32,832 nt of DNA from Chitinispirillales bacterium (GTDB taxonomy: Bacteria > Fibrobacterota > Chitinivibrionia > Chitinivibrionales > Chitinivibrionaceae), in the NCBI GenBank assembly GCA_031254455.1, contig JAIRUI010000073.1:1-32832 (forward strand), in the 5' to 3' direction. A program made the position numbers and the translations under genes. The notes under the pieces are model-generated. The model was not told the DNA's origin. It worked only from the letters and a program-made list of their open reading frames with translations, and did no database searches. This document shows, piece after piece, positions 1 to 8,473 of this stretch; position 1 is the stretch's first letter; each line of letters starts with the position of its first letter.

Positions 1-263
1 GCTTGCTAATTGATTATACCTTTTGTTATATTTGTATTGTTTTTTTGTGAGGTGAGTTATGAATTGCAGACATTGTGGAAGTTGTAACACAGTAAAATCC
101 GGCATAGTGTTCAATAAACAACGCTATAGATGTAAAGATTGCGGCAGAAGCGGCAGAGAGAACGACAGACGTGTCGTTATTCGAAAGCGATTAATATGGT
201 AATAGCATCACTAATACTTTTGTTTAACGAAGAAATTATTGAATATATATTTAGTTAGCAAGC
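1..263. mobile_element. miniature IS1-like element with terminal inverted repeats
   Basis: The first nine bases (GCTTGCTAA) are the exact reverse complement of bases 255-263 (TTAGCAAGC), with scattered matches further inward. Between them lies only one short ORF coding for an InsA-like zinc-finger N-terminus. The pair looks like the terminal inverted repeats of a very short, non-autonomous, internally deleted element. Because the window starts exactly on the repeat, the left end may instead belong to a larger element or simply be a contig break. The family name rests on the zinc-finger ORF only. Confidence 0.5.
59..202 (+). pseudogene. truncated IS1-type InsA-like zinc-finger protein (47 aa)
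   Basis: The ORF starts at ATG 59 with a GAGGTGAG purine stretch just upstream. It has two CxxC-type pairs (CRHCGSC near the start and CKDCG at about residues 26-30) around the segment NKQRYRC, the typical N-terminal zinc finger of IS1-family InsA/transposase proteins. It stops after 47 codons and lacks the helix-turn-helix and catalytic DDE parts, so it cannot transpose itself. Another frame continues past the stop for about 26 codons with a hydrophobic, InsA-helix-like composition, so a frameshift plus internal deletion is possible. The fold call is fairly safe; whether it is expressed is unknown. Confidence 0.6.
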
Positions 264-385
264 CCTTATTGTGATAATGCTAAAATTATTGATTTGCCGT
301 TTTATGCAATGAGCAATTTTTTAGAGTAAAACAAATACTTTCTAAAACGTAAATTTTAAATACATAAAAAAAATTGACGGGAAAA

Positions 386-418
386 CTTGACATTTAAACA
401 TTAATAGATGTATATTTC
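386..418 (+). promoter_or_regulatory. promoter for the zinc-ribbon/yraN/peptidase gene cluster
   Basis: CTTG at 386-389 is followed after 21 bases by TATATTTC at 411-418. Read as a sigma-70 site this is TTGACA (387-392), an 18-base spacer and TATATT. Read as an FCB/Bacteroidetes-type site it is close to TTTG-N19-21-TAnnTTTG. It sits about 45 bases before the ATG at 463, downstream of the mobile-element remnant. Confidence 0.6.
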
Positions 419-462
419 TTTGTAGTATTGTTTTGCTTTTCGGCGATATTAAAGGAGTTTTT

Positions 463-690
463 ATGGGGATGGCTTTAAAGAGCGGCAGATGTCTTAAAAG
501 AGAATGTGATAACTGCGGCGCGATTTATAATATAGTGGAAGAGTCATACCCGACAAGAGAAAGAGGTTCCATTAAATGCAATTACTGCGGCGCTAAAATT
601 CACGAATGGAACGGAGGACGTATATGCGAGGCAAAAGTAGTTTCCGCCCCTGTCAAGGAAAATTACAGAAAATTCGATGATACGCCTTAG
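463..690 (+). CDS. small zinc-ribbon protein (75 aa)
   Basis: I place the start at ATG 463, preceded by a good Shine-Dalgarno AAAGGAG at 451-457; a TTG 30 bases upstream has no ribosome site. The protein is basic and carries two CxxC pairs, CDNC and CNYC, about 25 residues apart, which suggests one zinc ribbon, followed by a short polar tail. No enzyme motif is visible, so nucleic-acid or protein binding is inference. It ends 3 bases before yraN and is probably co-transcribed with it from the promoter at 386-418. It is similar in type to the small zinc-ribbon proteins often annotated as hypothetical. Confidence 0.75.
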   Translation: MGMALKSGRCLKRECDNCGAIYNIVEESYPTRERGSIKCNYCGAKIHEWNGGRICEAKVVSAPVKENYRKFDDTP

Positions 691-693
691 TTA

Positions 694-1050
694 ATGAATA
701 CGCGAAAAATAGGCGCTGACGGCGAGCAAATGGCTGCGGATTTTCTAAAAAAGAACGGTTTTGAAATTTTAGAAAGAAATGTTTTTTTGGGTAAAAGAGG
801 AGAAATTGACATTGTCGCCAAAGAATTGTCAAGCAATACGCTCGTTTTTGTGGAAGTAAAATATAATCGTGTTAAAAAAGGGGCTTTCGGTTCGCCGGAA
901 TTTAGATGCGATAGAAGAAAAATGTTGCAAATCTACGAATTGGTGCGATTGTACATGTATAGAAAAAAATTATCGGGAATTCCGATAAGGATAGACGTAA
1001 TAGCAATAGATAATGAAGGAATAAGACATTATAAAAATTGCTTGATGTAA
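694..1050 (+). CDS. yraN: YraN/UPF0102 family nuclease-fold protein (118 aa)
   Basis: The length and motifs match the UPF0102 (YraN) family, which has an Hjc-resolvase-like endonuclease fold. Near the N-terminus is G-DGE-MAADFL, then KRGEIDIVA (the acidic GEIDIVA motif) and FVEVKYN (the ExK motif), the usual PD-(D/E)XK arrangement at about residues 30-56. The ATG at 694 follows the previous stop by 3 bases and lacks a strong ribosome site, so translational coupling is likely. Family members have no settled physiological role; DNA processing is inferred from the fold. Confidence 0.9.
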   Translation: MNTRKIGADGEQMAADFLKKNGFEILERNVFLGKRGEIDIVAKELSSNTLVFVEVKYNRVKKGAFGSPEFRCDRRKMLQIYELVRLYMYRKKLSGIPIRIDVIAIDNEGIRHYKNCLM

Positions 1051-1073
1051 ATAGTTTTATTCGGAATATAATT

Positions 1074-1286
1074 ATGAAAAGATTGTTTTTGTGTGTTTTT
1101 TCGATTTTAGTGTTTTTTACCTCTTGTGAGAAGAAAAAAGAAGCGGAACTTATGGTTAATAAATCCGTTCAGGACATTAGCGGTATTACAGATATTCGTC
1201 AAGGACGGCAAATGATAGACAAATTGAACAAATCAATTGAAATCGGAAATAATAAATTGCTCGACGCAGAAGAAGGAGTCGAATAA
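1074..1286 (+). CDS. small lipoprotein (70 aa)
   Basis: I choose ATG 1074. It gives a short basic start (MKR), a hydrophobic stretch (LFLCVFSILVFF) and a lipobox TSC with the lipidated cysteine at about residue 18, so the product should be membrane-anchored on the periplasmic side. The mature part is only about 52 residues, charged and probably helical; I recognise no family. The next gene starts 2 bases after its stop, and the purine-rich AGAAGGAG inside its last codons is the ribosome site for that gene, so the two are tightly coupled. Confidence 0.65.
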   Translation: MKRLFLCVFSILVFFTSCEKKKEAELMVNKSVQDISGITDIRQGRQMIDKLNKSIEIGNNKLLDAEEGVE

Positions 1287-1287
1287 C

Positions 1288-4212
1288 TTGATAAAATTTC
1301 AGGATATAAAGGTCGGAGATACGGTTGGCGGTTTTTTGTGCAAGGAAGTTCGGGAAATCAAAGAAATAAATAACGTTGCGTATATTTTTGAACATCAGAG
1401 AACAAAAGCCAAATGCGTCCATTTGTTTAACGACGACAAAAACAATTTGTTTTCGATAGGTTTTCGTACACCTGTTTTTGACAATACGGGAGTTCCGCAT
1501 ATTTTGGAACATTCGGTTTTAGCGGGTTCAAAAAAATATCCGCTCAAGGACCCGTTTAAGGAATTGCTCAAAAGTTCCATGCATACGTTTTTGAACGCAA
1601 TGACTTATCCGGACAGGACGATTTATCCGATTTCAAGTCAAGTTCCGGCCGATTATTTTAATTTGACGGATGTTTATTGCGACGCGGTTTTCAATCCTAT
1701 TTTGAACGAATACACTTTTGCACAGGAAGGCTGGCGTTTTGACGTTGAAAATCCTGATAGCGAAATTACGATAAAAGGAATAGTTTATAACGAAATGAAA
1801 GGCGTTTTTTCGGATTTTAACAGTTTTGTGGAAAGAAATTTATACGCCGGACTTTTCCCCGATACGACATATTTTTACGAATCGGGAGGAAATCCCAAAA
1901 ACATTCCCGAACTTTCTTATGAAAAATTTAAGGATTTTCACAAAAAATATTACCATCCTACAAATAGTTTTATCGTTCTTTACGGAAATATAGAATCTAA
2001 AGAAACTTTGACGAGAATTAACGATAATTTTCTGAGAAACTTTGACGAGCAAGAAATAAATTCCGAAATTTTTCCGCAAAAAAAATTTGAAAAACCGCAG
2101 GAAACTCATATTTTTGCTCCGTCAAACAAAGAAGATGACGGGACTGCGACGGTTCTTTTGGCGTGGGATTGGGGCGAAAAGATTTCTACGCAAACCGATA
2201 TTCGCGAATTGAAAATGTTGTCGTCATATCTGCTTTCGGGAGAAAACGCCCCGTTAAAAAAAGCGCTTTTAGATAGTGGATTTGGTGAGGATATCGACGA
2301 TTTGTCGGGAATGGAAACAGAATTGATCTCTTTTTTATTTGTAGCGGGACTTAAAAAATCCAAACCAAAACACGCAAAAAAAATCGCCGATTTAATAAAA
2401 AATACGATAAGAAAAGAAATCGAAAACGGTTTTGACAAGGAAGCGATTGAAGGCGTTTTACGGAGAATGGAGTTCAAGGAGAAGGAAATAGGCGGCGACG
2501 CTTCATATCCGTTGAACTTTGCAACTCGGATTTACAAATTTTGGATTTACGGCTGCGATCCGATAAAACACTTGGAATTTGACGAACAATTCGCGCGAAT
2601 CCGTAGAAATATAGATTCCAAGCCGCGATATTTGGAAAATCTGCTTGAAAACCTGACGTTGAAAAACGACAGGCGGCTTTTGCTTATTACGGAAGCAAGC
2701 AGCGAAATCGGCGAGAAATTAGGAAAATTGTCGCAGGAACAGGCGAAAAAACTTTGTGTTAATTTTACAAAAAACGACAAAATAAAACATGCCGAATTCA
2801 GCAGAAAACTCGAAGAATATCATAAAAAAGAACATACGCCGCGGGAATTGTCTTGTATTCCGGTTCTCAAAAAAAGCGATATTCCTGTGAAAAACGAAAC
2901 GGTTCCGCTTGAAATCGGTAAAATTGACGGCTCAAAATGGCTGAATTCGCAAATTTTTACAGGAGAAGTTTTTTATTTGAATTTGGCGTTTGATTTGTCG
3001 GTTATTCCCGACGAATTGCTTGAATATGCGCCGCTTTACACGGAATATTTGGGGCGGTGCGGCGCGGGCGGGCTTTCGTCAGGCGAAATGGCGAAATTGT
3101 GGAAACTTCATTCGGGTGGATTTTCATCGGTTTCTTTGGTTTCCGGCGATTACCGCAAAAGAAATTCGTTTGTCGCAAATAATGTTTTTACAATAAAAAC
3201 GCTAGTAAAAAATATTCCGCAAACGCTGGATTGCTTGTCAAAAACACTTTTTGAAGCGGATTTCTGCGATGAAAATTTAATAAAAAACGTTTTGAATGAA
3301 GAAAAAAACGATGTTTTCGATGAAATAATTCAGCACGGACATAATCATGCGATTATGTTTTCGGCGGCGCGGTTTTCGTCTGCGAGCGCGATAAAATACC
3401 GCACGGAAGGGATAGGATATTACAGATTTCTGAAAAATTTGCGGGAAGATAAAAGCGAAATTCTGGCAAAAATTCAAAAAATTCATTCGATTTTTATAAA
3501 TTCGCAAAATCTTACAATTTCGACTGCTTGTACAAACAATTCATTTTTGCCGCAAATAGAGAATTTTGCAAAAAAAATTCCGTCTTTTGAAAGAAAAGTC
3601 GAATTGACAAGCGAAAAACTGACGTTAAATTCGCAAACAGATGTTTACGGCGTAGAAATTTCGTCGTCGGTTAATTACGTCGCCGACGTTTTTGAAATTG
3701 ATACAAACGACTCAAAAACCGTTGGTGAAATAAGTTTGCTGTCGCAAATTTTGTCAAGAGGCTATTTGTGGGACAAAATTCGCGTAGAAGGCGGCGCTTA
3801 CGGCGGTTTTTGCGGATTCAACTGTGTGAGCAAAATCTTTTCTTTCGGCTCTTTTCGCGATCCGAATATTTCGACTACTTTCGGAAATTTTGAAAAGGCG
3901 CTTACTCAAAATCCGATTTCGCAGGAAATTATAGACCGTTCAATTCCGTCGGAAATCGGAAATATCGACTCGCCCAAAAGTCCTTCCGCTAAAGTGATAA
4001 ACGAATTGTATTGCTACCTTTCGCACTATTCAAAAGATATTAAACAAGAAATTCGCGAGGCGATTTTGAGCGCCGATGCGCAGTCGATAGAGCAAAAATT
4101 AGAACTTTTGCGTAATTGCCGTAAAAGTTCGCAAAAAAGCGTTTTAGGGAGCAAGGACGCGTTTGACGAGGCGCAGACCTGCGGATTAAAATTAAAAAGA
4201 GAATCGTTGTAA
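1288..4212 (+). CDS. M16C zinc metallopeptidase, presequence-protease-like (974 aa)
   Basis: The length and sequence match the PreP/Cym1 branch (M16C) of the pitrilysin-insulinase family: large two-halved metallopeptidases that degrade short unfolded peptides inside a closed chamber. The inverted zinc motif HILEH is at residues 71-75 (His71, Glu74 catalytic, His75) and the third ligand is Glu169 in YNEMKG. The C-terminal half contains the expected R-xGGAYGG segment (RVEGGAYGG), used for substrate binding in this family. I start it at TTG 1288, ten bases after AAGGAG; a TTG 51 bases upstream would overlap the lipoprotein gene without its own site. No signal peptide is seen, so it is probably cytoplasmic. 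Confidence 0.93.
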   Translation: MIKFQDIKVGDTVGGFLCKEVREIKEINNVAYIFEHQRTKAKCVHLFNDDKNNLFSIGFRTPVFDNTGVPHILEHSVLAGSKKYPLKDPFKELLKSSMHTFLNAMTYPDRTIYPISSQVPADYFNLTDVYCDAVFNPILNEYTFAQEGWRFDVENPDSEITIKGIVYNEMKGVFSDFNSFVERNLYAGLFPDTTYFYESGGNPKNIPELSYEKFKDFHKKYYHPTNSFIVLYGNIESKETLTRINDNFLRNFDEQEINSEIFPQKKFEKPQETHIFAPSNKEDDGTATVLLAWDWGEKISTQTDIRELKMLSSYLLSGENAPLKKALLDSGFGEDIDDLSGMETELISFLFVAGLKKSKPKHAKKIADLIKNTIRKEIENGFDKEAIEGVLRRMEFKEKEIGGDASYPLNFATRIYKFWIYGCDPIKHLEFDEQFARIRRNIDSKPRYLENLLENLTLKNDRRLLLITEASSEIGEKLGKLSQEQAKKLCVNFTKNDKIKHAEFSRKLEEYHKKEHTPRELSCIPVLKKSDIPVKNETVPLEIGKIDGSKWLNSQIFTGEVFYLNLAFDLSVIPDELLEYAPLYTEYLGRCGAGGLSSGEMAKLWKLHSGGFSSVSLVSGDYRKRNSFVANNVFTIKTLVKNIPQTLDCLSKTLFEADFCDENLIKNVLNEEKNDVFDEIIQHGHNHAIMFSAARFSSASAIKYRTEGIGYYRFLKNLREDKSEILAKIQKIHSIFINSQNLTISTACTNNSFLPQIENFAKKIPSFERKVELTSEKLTLNSQTDVYGVEISSSVNYVADVFEIDTNDSKTVGEISLLSQILSRGYLWDKIRVEGGAYGGFCGFNCVSKIFSFGSFRDPNISTTFGNFEKALTQNPISQEIIDRSIPSEIGNIDSPKSPSAKVINELYCYLSHYSKDIKQEIREAILSADAQSIEQKLELLRNCRKSSQKSVLGSKDAFDEAQTCGLKLKRESL

Positions 4213-4213
4213 A

Positions 4214-5119
4214 ATGGACTTACGTTTCCCAGACTACCCTTTCACGAAAATGCTCGGTTGGTCAAATTCACGTTACGATTTGTTTTGCCAATGTAAACGC
4301 AAATATTTATACTTTTACTATCCGGCAAGTTTTGCAAATTTGGAAGCAAAGGTTAAAGAACTAAAAAAATTGACGACAATTCCGCTCGAAATCGGCAATC
4401 TTTATCACGACATGATGGAAGTTTTTTTGGAACGTTTACAAAAAAGCGATTCGCCGATAAACGAAGAAAAACTGTTCGGTTTTGTCGATGATTTGTGCGA
4501 AAAGAAACTTTCGCAAAAAGTGTTTTTTGAAAATTATTACAAAACATGTACAGTGGATTTTGGTAAAATAAACGAAAAAGTTAAATTTTGTATGAAAAAT
4601 TTTCTGATATCGCCGATATTGAATTTTCTCAATTCGATAGAAATGCCGCAAAGACAATCGTTTCTGATTGAGGCGGGAAGCAAAATGAACGGGAAGAAGT
4701 ATTTCGGCGAAACCAGAATTAATGGTCTGAAAGCGTTTTGCAAAATGGATTTTATTTTCATAAGAGACGAAAAAGTTTATATAATCGATTGGAAAACCGG
4801 AAAAAAAGACGAAAACAAACATACAAAACAACTTTTGGCTTACGCACTTGCGGCAAAAGGGTTAAATTCAGAAATAAAATCCGGAGAGATATTTCCAAAA
4901 TCCGTATATGTAAGCGAAACTTACGGTGAATTGGCTTTGGAAGCGACCGATGAGAAACTTGCCGATTTTGCCGAGTCGGTGAGAAACGAGACGGAAGAAA
5001 TGCAAAGTTTTTGTTTGAATGTTGAAGAGAATATTCCTTTGCCTGTTGAAAGTTTTGAGAAAACTCCGAATGAAAGCGTTTGCAAAATGTGCGAATTTCG
5101 AGAATTGTGTTTTATTTAG
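4214..5119 (+). CDS. PD-(D/E)XK nuclease with probable 4Fe-4S cluster, Cas4/AddB-C-terminus-like (301 aa)
   Basis: The protein looks like a free-standing RecB/AddB-type nuclease domain. An N-terminal CQCKRKYLYFYY segment (Cys25/Cys27) and a C-terminal cysteine cluster (Cys290, Cys293, Cys299 in CKMCEFRELC) form the split cysteine set that holds a 4Fe-4S cluster in Cas4 and AddB. The active site is KMDFIF followed by IIDWKTGK (Asp192, Lys194) and then QLLAYA, motif Q of the family. DNA end processing is the likely role. No cas genes or helicase lie in the window, so Cas4 is unlikely. It starts one base after the peptidase stop and its end overlaps the convergent sugar transferase by 8 bases. 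Confidence 0.8.
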   Translation: MDLRFPDYPFTKMLGWSNSRYDLFCQCKRKYLYFYYPASFANLEAKVKELKKLTTIPLEIGNLYHDMMEVFLERLQKSDSPINEEKLFGFVDDLCEKKLSQKVFFENYYKTCTVDFGKINEKVKFCMKNFLISPILNFLNSIEMPQRQSFLIEAGSKMNGKKYFGETRINGLKAFCKMDFIFIRDEKVYIIDWKTGKKDENKHTKQLLAYALAAKGLNSEIKSGEIFPKSVYVSETYGELALEATDEKLADFAESVRNETEEMQSFCLNVEENIPLPVESFEKTPNESVCKMCEFRELCFI

Positions 5120-6551
5120 CGCCCTTACCGGTTAAAACCACTAAAACCGTTTGAATGATAATTTTTATGTCCAAAATAATCGACATGTTTTCAAAATAAT
5201 ACAAATCGTACATTACTTTAATTTTTACGTCTTCAATTGTCTCGTCGTATTTGTGTTTTACTTGAGCCCATCCGGTTATACCCGGCTTCATTTTCAAACG
5301 TTTTATGTACCAAGGAATTTCTTTTGAAATCTTGTCCACAAAATATTGCCTTTCCGGACGAGGTCCTACGATGCTCATTTCACCTACGAGAACATTCCAT
5401 AACTGAGGAATTTCGTCTATTCGCGATTTTCTCAGGAATCTTCCAAACGGTGTAATGCGCGGGTCGTTCTTTGTCGCCCATTGCGGTCCGCTTCGTTTCT
5501 CGGCATCTACGTACATTGAGCGAAATTTATAAATAATGAAGGGTTTGCCGTTTTTTCCGACTCTTTCTTGCGCGTAAATAACCGGACCTTTGTCGGTAAG
5601 TTTTATTAAAATCGCTACAATTATCCATATAGGTATAAAAGGAACAAGAAGAAAAAGCGACGTAAGAACATCTAAAATTCTCTTTATTTGCGATTGCCAA
5701 CGCGGCAAATGTTCTTGTAAAAGGACTATTAAAGGAATTCCACATATTTGCTGTGTTTTAAGATTTCCCGAAATTACGTCCATAAGCGACGGTATCATGT
5801 ATATTGTAAGATTTTCATCATCGCAATATTTCATAATTTCAATAATTTCATTTGCGGAATTAGTTATGTGCGATATAACCAAACCGCTTATTTTTTTTTT
5901 TTTTATCACATTCGGAATATCTTTAATTTCTCCCAAAATTTCATATCCGTAAAAACTTTTCTCTTCAAGACAATTGTCGATAAATCCTACGAATTTATAT
6001 CCGAGCTGCGGAAAATTGTTTATCTCTTTTACTATTTTTATACCGGAATCATTTGCTCCTATTACTGCAATATTTTGATTTGCTATACCTCTTTTGTATA
6101 AGCTTTGATATAACGAATGCATTAAGAAACGCGAAAACGAGGCGGTTGTCAATAAACAAAGTCCGTAAGAAAGCAGAATGGAAACACGCGTTTGTGAAAA
6201 AATATCATAAAATTTACCGGTTTTAACGGCATCTATAATTTGTTCGCCCGAAACCATACAGAAAATTATTACGATACCCAAAATTATTGTTCTTGCAACA
6301 ACCAAAATTTCGTCTAATCGAGATTCTGAAAACCAGTCGCGGTAAAGCCCGTTAAGGAAATAAAAAATAAGCCATGAGCCGGTCATAATTATTGTAGGAA
6401 CTATATACGGCTCGAAAGATATTCGAATATCATAAACGTTTGGAAAAAATCCGCTTTTATAACGTAACCAAAAAACTAACCAGAATGCGGCGCTTATTGC
6501 GGCAATGTCGCAAAAAATAACAAATAACTTTTCAAATAAACGATTACCCAA
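5112..6551 (-). CDS. polyprenyl-phosphate glycosyl-1-phosphate transferase (exopolysaccharide initiation)
   Basis: The product is a membrane enzyme that moves a sugar-1-phosphate from a nucleotide sugar to undecaprenyl phosphate, the first step of capsule, exopolysaccharide or O-antigen synthesis. The N-terminal third has about four hydrophobic segments. A Rossmann-like part follows (IAVIGANDSG at about residue 160). The C-terminal catalytic domain (WbaP/WcaJ/CpsE type) shows YKFRSM, RIDEIPQLWNVL, GPRPE and PGITGW. The start is uncertain: TTG at 6551 (rc strand) has GGCGGA seven bases upstream and overlaps the apgM stop, and TTG at 6581 would add 10 residues. It shares an operon with apgM although the pathways differ. 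Sugar specificity cannot be read from the sequence. Confidence 0.88.
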   Translation of the reverse strand: MGNRLFEKLFVIFCDIAAISAAFWLVFWLRYKSGFFPNVYDIRISFEPYIVPTIIMTGSWLIFYFLNGLYRDWFSESRLDEILVVARTIILGIVIIFCMVSGEQIIDAVKTGKFYDIFSQTRVSILLSYGLCLLTTASFSRFLMHSLYQSLYKRGIANQNIAVIGANDSGIKIVKEINNFPQLGYKFVGFIDNCLEEKSFYGYEILGEIKDIPNVIKKKKISGLVISHITNSANEIIEIMKYCDDENLTIYMIPSLMDVISGNLKTQQICGIPLIVLLQEHLPRWQSQIKRILDVLTSLFLLVPFIPIWIIVAILIKLTDKGPVIYAQERVGKNGKPFIIYKFRSMYVDAEKRSGPQWATKNDPRITPFGRFLRKSRIDEIPQLWNVLVGEMSIVGPRPERQYFVDKISKEIPWYIKRLKMKPGITGWAQVKHKYDETIEDVKIKVMYDLYYFENMSIILDIKIIIQTVLVVLTGKGAK

Positions 6552-7734
6552 AGACGAATCCGCCGCGAATAAATTTGTCAAACAGTTCTTCGCCGCTTTT
6601 AATAACTATTCTTGATTCGTTTCCGCTTCTTTCGCAATACGAAGTAGAACTTCCGATAGGGATTTTTTCTCCGAAAACAGCAAACGGAACCTTCCCTTGC
6701 GCATGCGTTCTTGTTCGGACAAATGTAGGGTGATCCGGAAGAACCATGACGCTCAGATGATTAAATTCTTTGCGCATTTTAATAATTTCGCCGACGATAA
6801 ATTTATCATATTCTTCAATTGCCTGAATTTTTTTATCCAAATCTCCTTCGTGAGCGGTTTCGTCGGGCGCTTCCAAATGTATATAGACGAAATCGTGTTT
6901 TTTCAGCATTTCACGACATGCGGCGATTTTTCCGGCGTAATTAGTTCCCAAATATCCTGTGGCGCCTTCTACATTTACTATTTCCATCCCGCCCAAAACA
7001 CCTATGCCTTTTACCAAATCGACCGCCGAAATTACTGCTCCGGTGATTCCGTAACGCTCTTTGAGAGACGGGTATCTCGCCGCTTTGCCCTCTCCCCAAA
7101 GCCAAATGTCGGTTACGGGTTTCTGTCCGGCTTCTATACGTTTTTTATTTTCATCGCAATTTTCAATAATTTCGTGCGCTTTTTTACGGATTTGTTTGAG
7201 AATTTCGTTTCTCGGTTCAAAATTTCTGACTATTTGTCCGCTTATATCGTGAGGCGGCGTTAGCGGCGGTTCTTTTAATATAATATTTTTCACTACAAGA
7301 ATATGGCGATATTGCGTTCCTAAGTAGAAACGATATTTTTCACAATTTAGTTTTTTTAATTGTGAAATTATTTTTTCTGCGCTTTCCGTCGTAATGTGCC
7401 CTGCGGAATAATCGTCCATAATTTCATTTTTTATAGTAACTAAATTGCAGCGGAATGCGGTTTCGCCCTGTTCAAGTTTAATTCCCAAACTTGCCGCCTC
7501 TATCGGTGCGCGTCCTGTGTGATATTTTTGCGGATCATATCCCATTATAGACATATTTCCTATATCTGAGGCGGGAGGAAAACCGTCAGGAATCAAATTA
7601 ACCATTCCGCAGATTCCTTTTTGAGCGACCAAATCAAGATTCGGCGTATCTGCAAACTCTAAAGGCGTTTTATTACCCAATTTTTCGATATATTCATCCG
7701 CCATTCCATCGCCGACAGCAATTACAAATTTCAT
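6544..7734 (-). CDS. apgM: cofactor-independent phosphoglycerate mutase, archaeal/ApgM type (396 aa)
   Basis: This alkaline-phosphatase-superfamily enzyme interconverts 3- and 2-phosphoglycerate in glycolysis. Visible motifs are the metal-binding GDGMAD at the N-terminus, PPASDIGNMSIMGYDP with the phosphorylated serine, HLEAPDETAHEGD and PDHPTF near the C-terminus. The start is ATG 7734 with AACGGAGGT six bases upstream; an upstream in-frame start adds 11 residues without a site. Members of this family have been proposed as homoserine kinases in some bacteria, which is the main alternative. The gene is divergent from rubrerythrin and overlaps the start of the sugar transferase. Confidence 0.88.
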   Translation of the reverse strand: MKFVIAVGDGMADEYIEKLGNKTPLEFADTPNLDLVAQKGICGMVNLIPDGFPPASDIGNMSIMGYDPQKYHTGRAPIEAASLGIKLEQGETAFRCNLVTIKNEIMDDYSAGHITTESAEKIISQLKKLNCEKYRFYLGTQYRHILVVKNIILKEPPLTPPHDISGQIVRNFEPRNEILKQIRKKAHEIIENCDENKKRIEAGQKPVTDIWLWGEGKAARYPSLKERYGITGAVISAVDLVKGIGVLGGMEIVNVEGATGYLGTNYAGKIAACREMLKKHDFVYIHLEAPDETAHEGDLDKKIQAIEEYDKFIVGEIIKMRKEFNHLSVMVLPDHPTFVRTRTHAQGKVPFAVFGEKIPIGSSTSYCERSGNESRIVIKSGEELFDKFIRGGFVFG

Positions 7735-7885
7735 GTTTATACCTCCGTTACTACCGCGTTTCAACAAAAAGTTATAGGTAAAATAATTTATTGTTCGACA
7801 TAATTTATTGTTTTTATCCGATTCTGCATTTACAATTTAATATTTTATAACTAAGATTATATTTAATTTTTGTTTAGGAGGACTT

Positions 7886-8461
7886 ATGGCGTCATTGAAA
7901 GGTTCAAAAACCGAGCAAAATTTGCTCAAATCATTTGCAGGCGAGTCGCAGGCGAGAATGCGTTACGTTTATTTTGCAAGTAAAGCGAAAAAAGAAGGAT
8001 TGGAACAAATTTCCGCGATCTTTTCCGAAACCGCGGACAACGAAGAAGAGCATGCCAAAAGATTCTTCAAATTTCTTGAAGGCGGCGGAGTCGAGATTAC
8101 CGCTTCGTATCCTGCGGGAGTTATAGGTACAACGCTTGAAAACTTAAAAGCGGCGGCTGACGGTGAAGAGGAAGAGTGGTCGAAAGTTTATCCGGAATTT
8201 GCAAAAATAGCAGAAAGCGAGGGGTTTACTGAAATAGCCGGAACATTTAAAATGATTGCGACCGCCGAAAAAGGACATGAAACCCGTTATCGTAAATTAT
8301 GGAAAAACCTCAATGAGGGTAAAGTTTTCAAAAAAGACGGAAAAGTTGTTTGGAAATGTAGAAATTGCGGCTATTTGCACGAATCGGCGGATGCGCTGAA
8401 AATATGTCCTGCATGTCTGCACCCTCAGGCGTATTTTGAATTATTCTCGGAAAATTACTGA
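7886..8461 (+). CDS. rbr: rubrerythrin (191 aa)
   Basis: Rubrerythrin is a peroxide-reducing non-haem iron protein of anaerobes. The N-terminal ferritin-like four-helix domain has the diiron ligands in GESQARMRY, ETADNEEEHAKR and AEKGHETRY. The C-terminal rubredoxin domain has Cys158/Cys161 (CRNCG) and Cys174/Cys177 (CPAC). ATG 7886 follows TTAGGAGGA. The 150-base divergent region with apgM contains a weak TTTACA/TAAGAT promoter and a TATAA-N6-TTATA inverted repeat at 7846-7861, but this does not fit a canonical PerR box. The NfnA-like flavoprotein follows 12 bases later and could help deliver electrons, which is inference. Confidence 0.96.
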   Translation: MASLKGSKTEQNLLKSFAGESQARMRYVYFASKAKKEGLEQISAIFSETADNEEEHAKRFFKFLEGGGVEITASYPAGVIGTTLENLKAAADGEEEEWSKVYPEFAKIAESEGFTEIAGTFKMIATAEKGHETRYRKLWKNLNEGKVFKKDGKVVWKCRNCGYLHESADALKICPACLHPQAYFELFSENY

Positions 8462-8473
8462 AAAAAATTAAGA

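Noticed and set aside
1237..1287. Upstream TTG start for the M16C peptidase
   Set aside because: It would place 17 extra residues inside the lipoprotein gene without a ribosome site; TTG 1288 has AAGGAG at a suitable distance and gives the family's usual start.
6697..7263. 188-residue ORF on the plus strand
   Set aside because: It lies fully inside apgM on the opposite strand. apgM has clear enzyme motifs; the translation of this frame has no ribosome site or recognisable motif.
7846..7861. TATAA-N6-TTATA inverted repeat before rubrerythrin as a PerR operator
   Set aside because: PerR boxes have a TTATAATnATTATAA core with three bases between the half sites used here, not six. In AT-rich DNA such short repeats are expected by chance.
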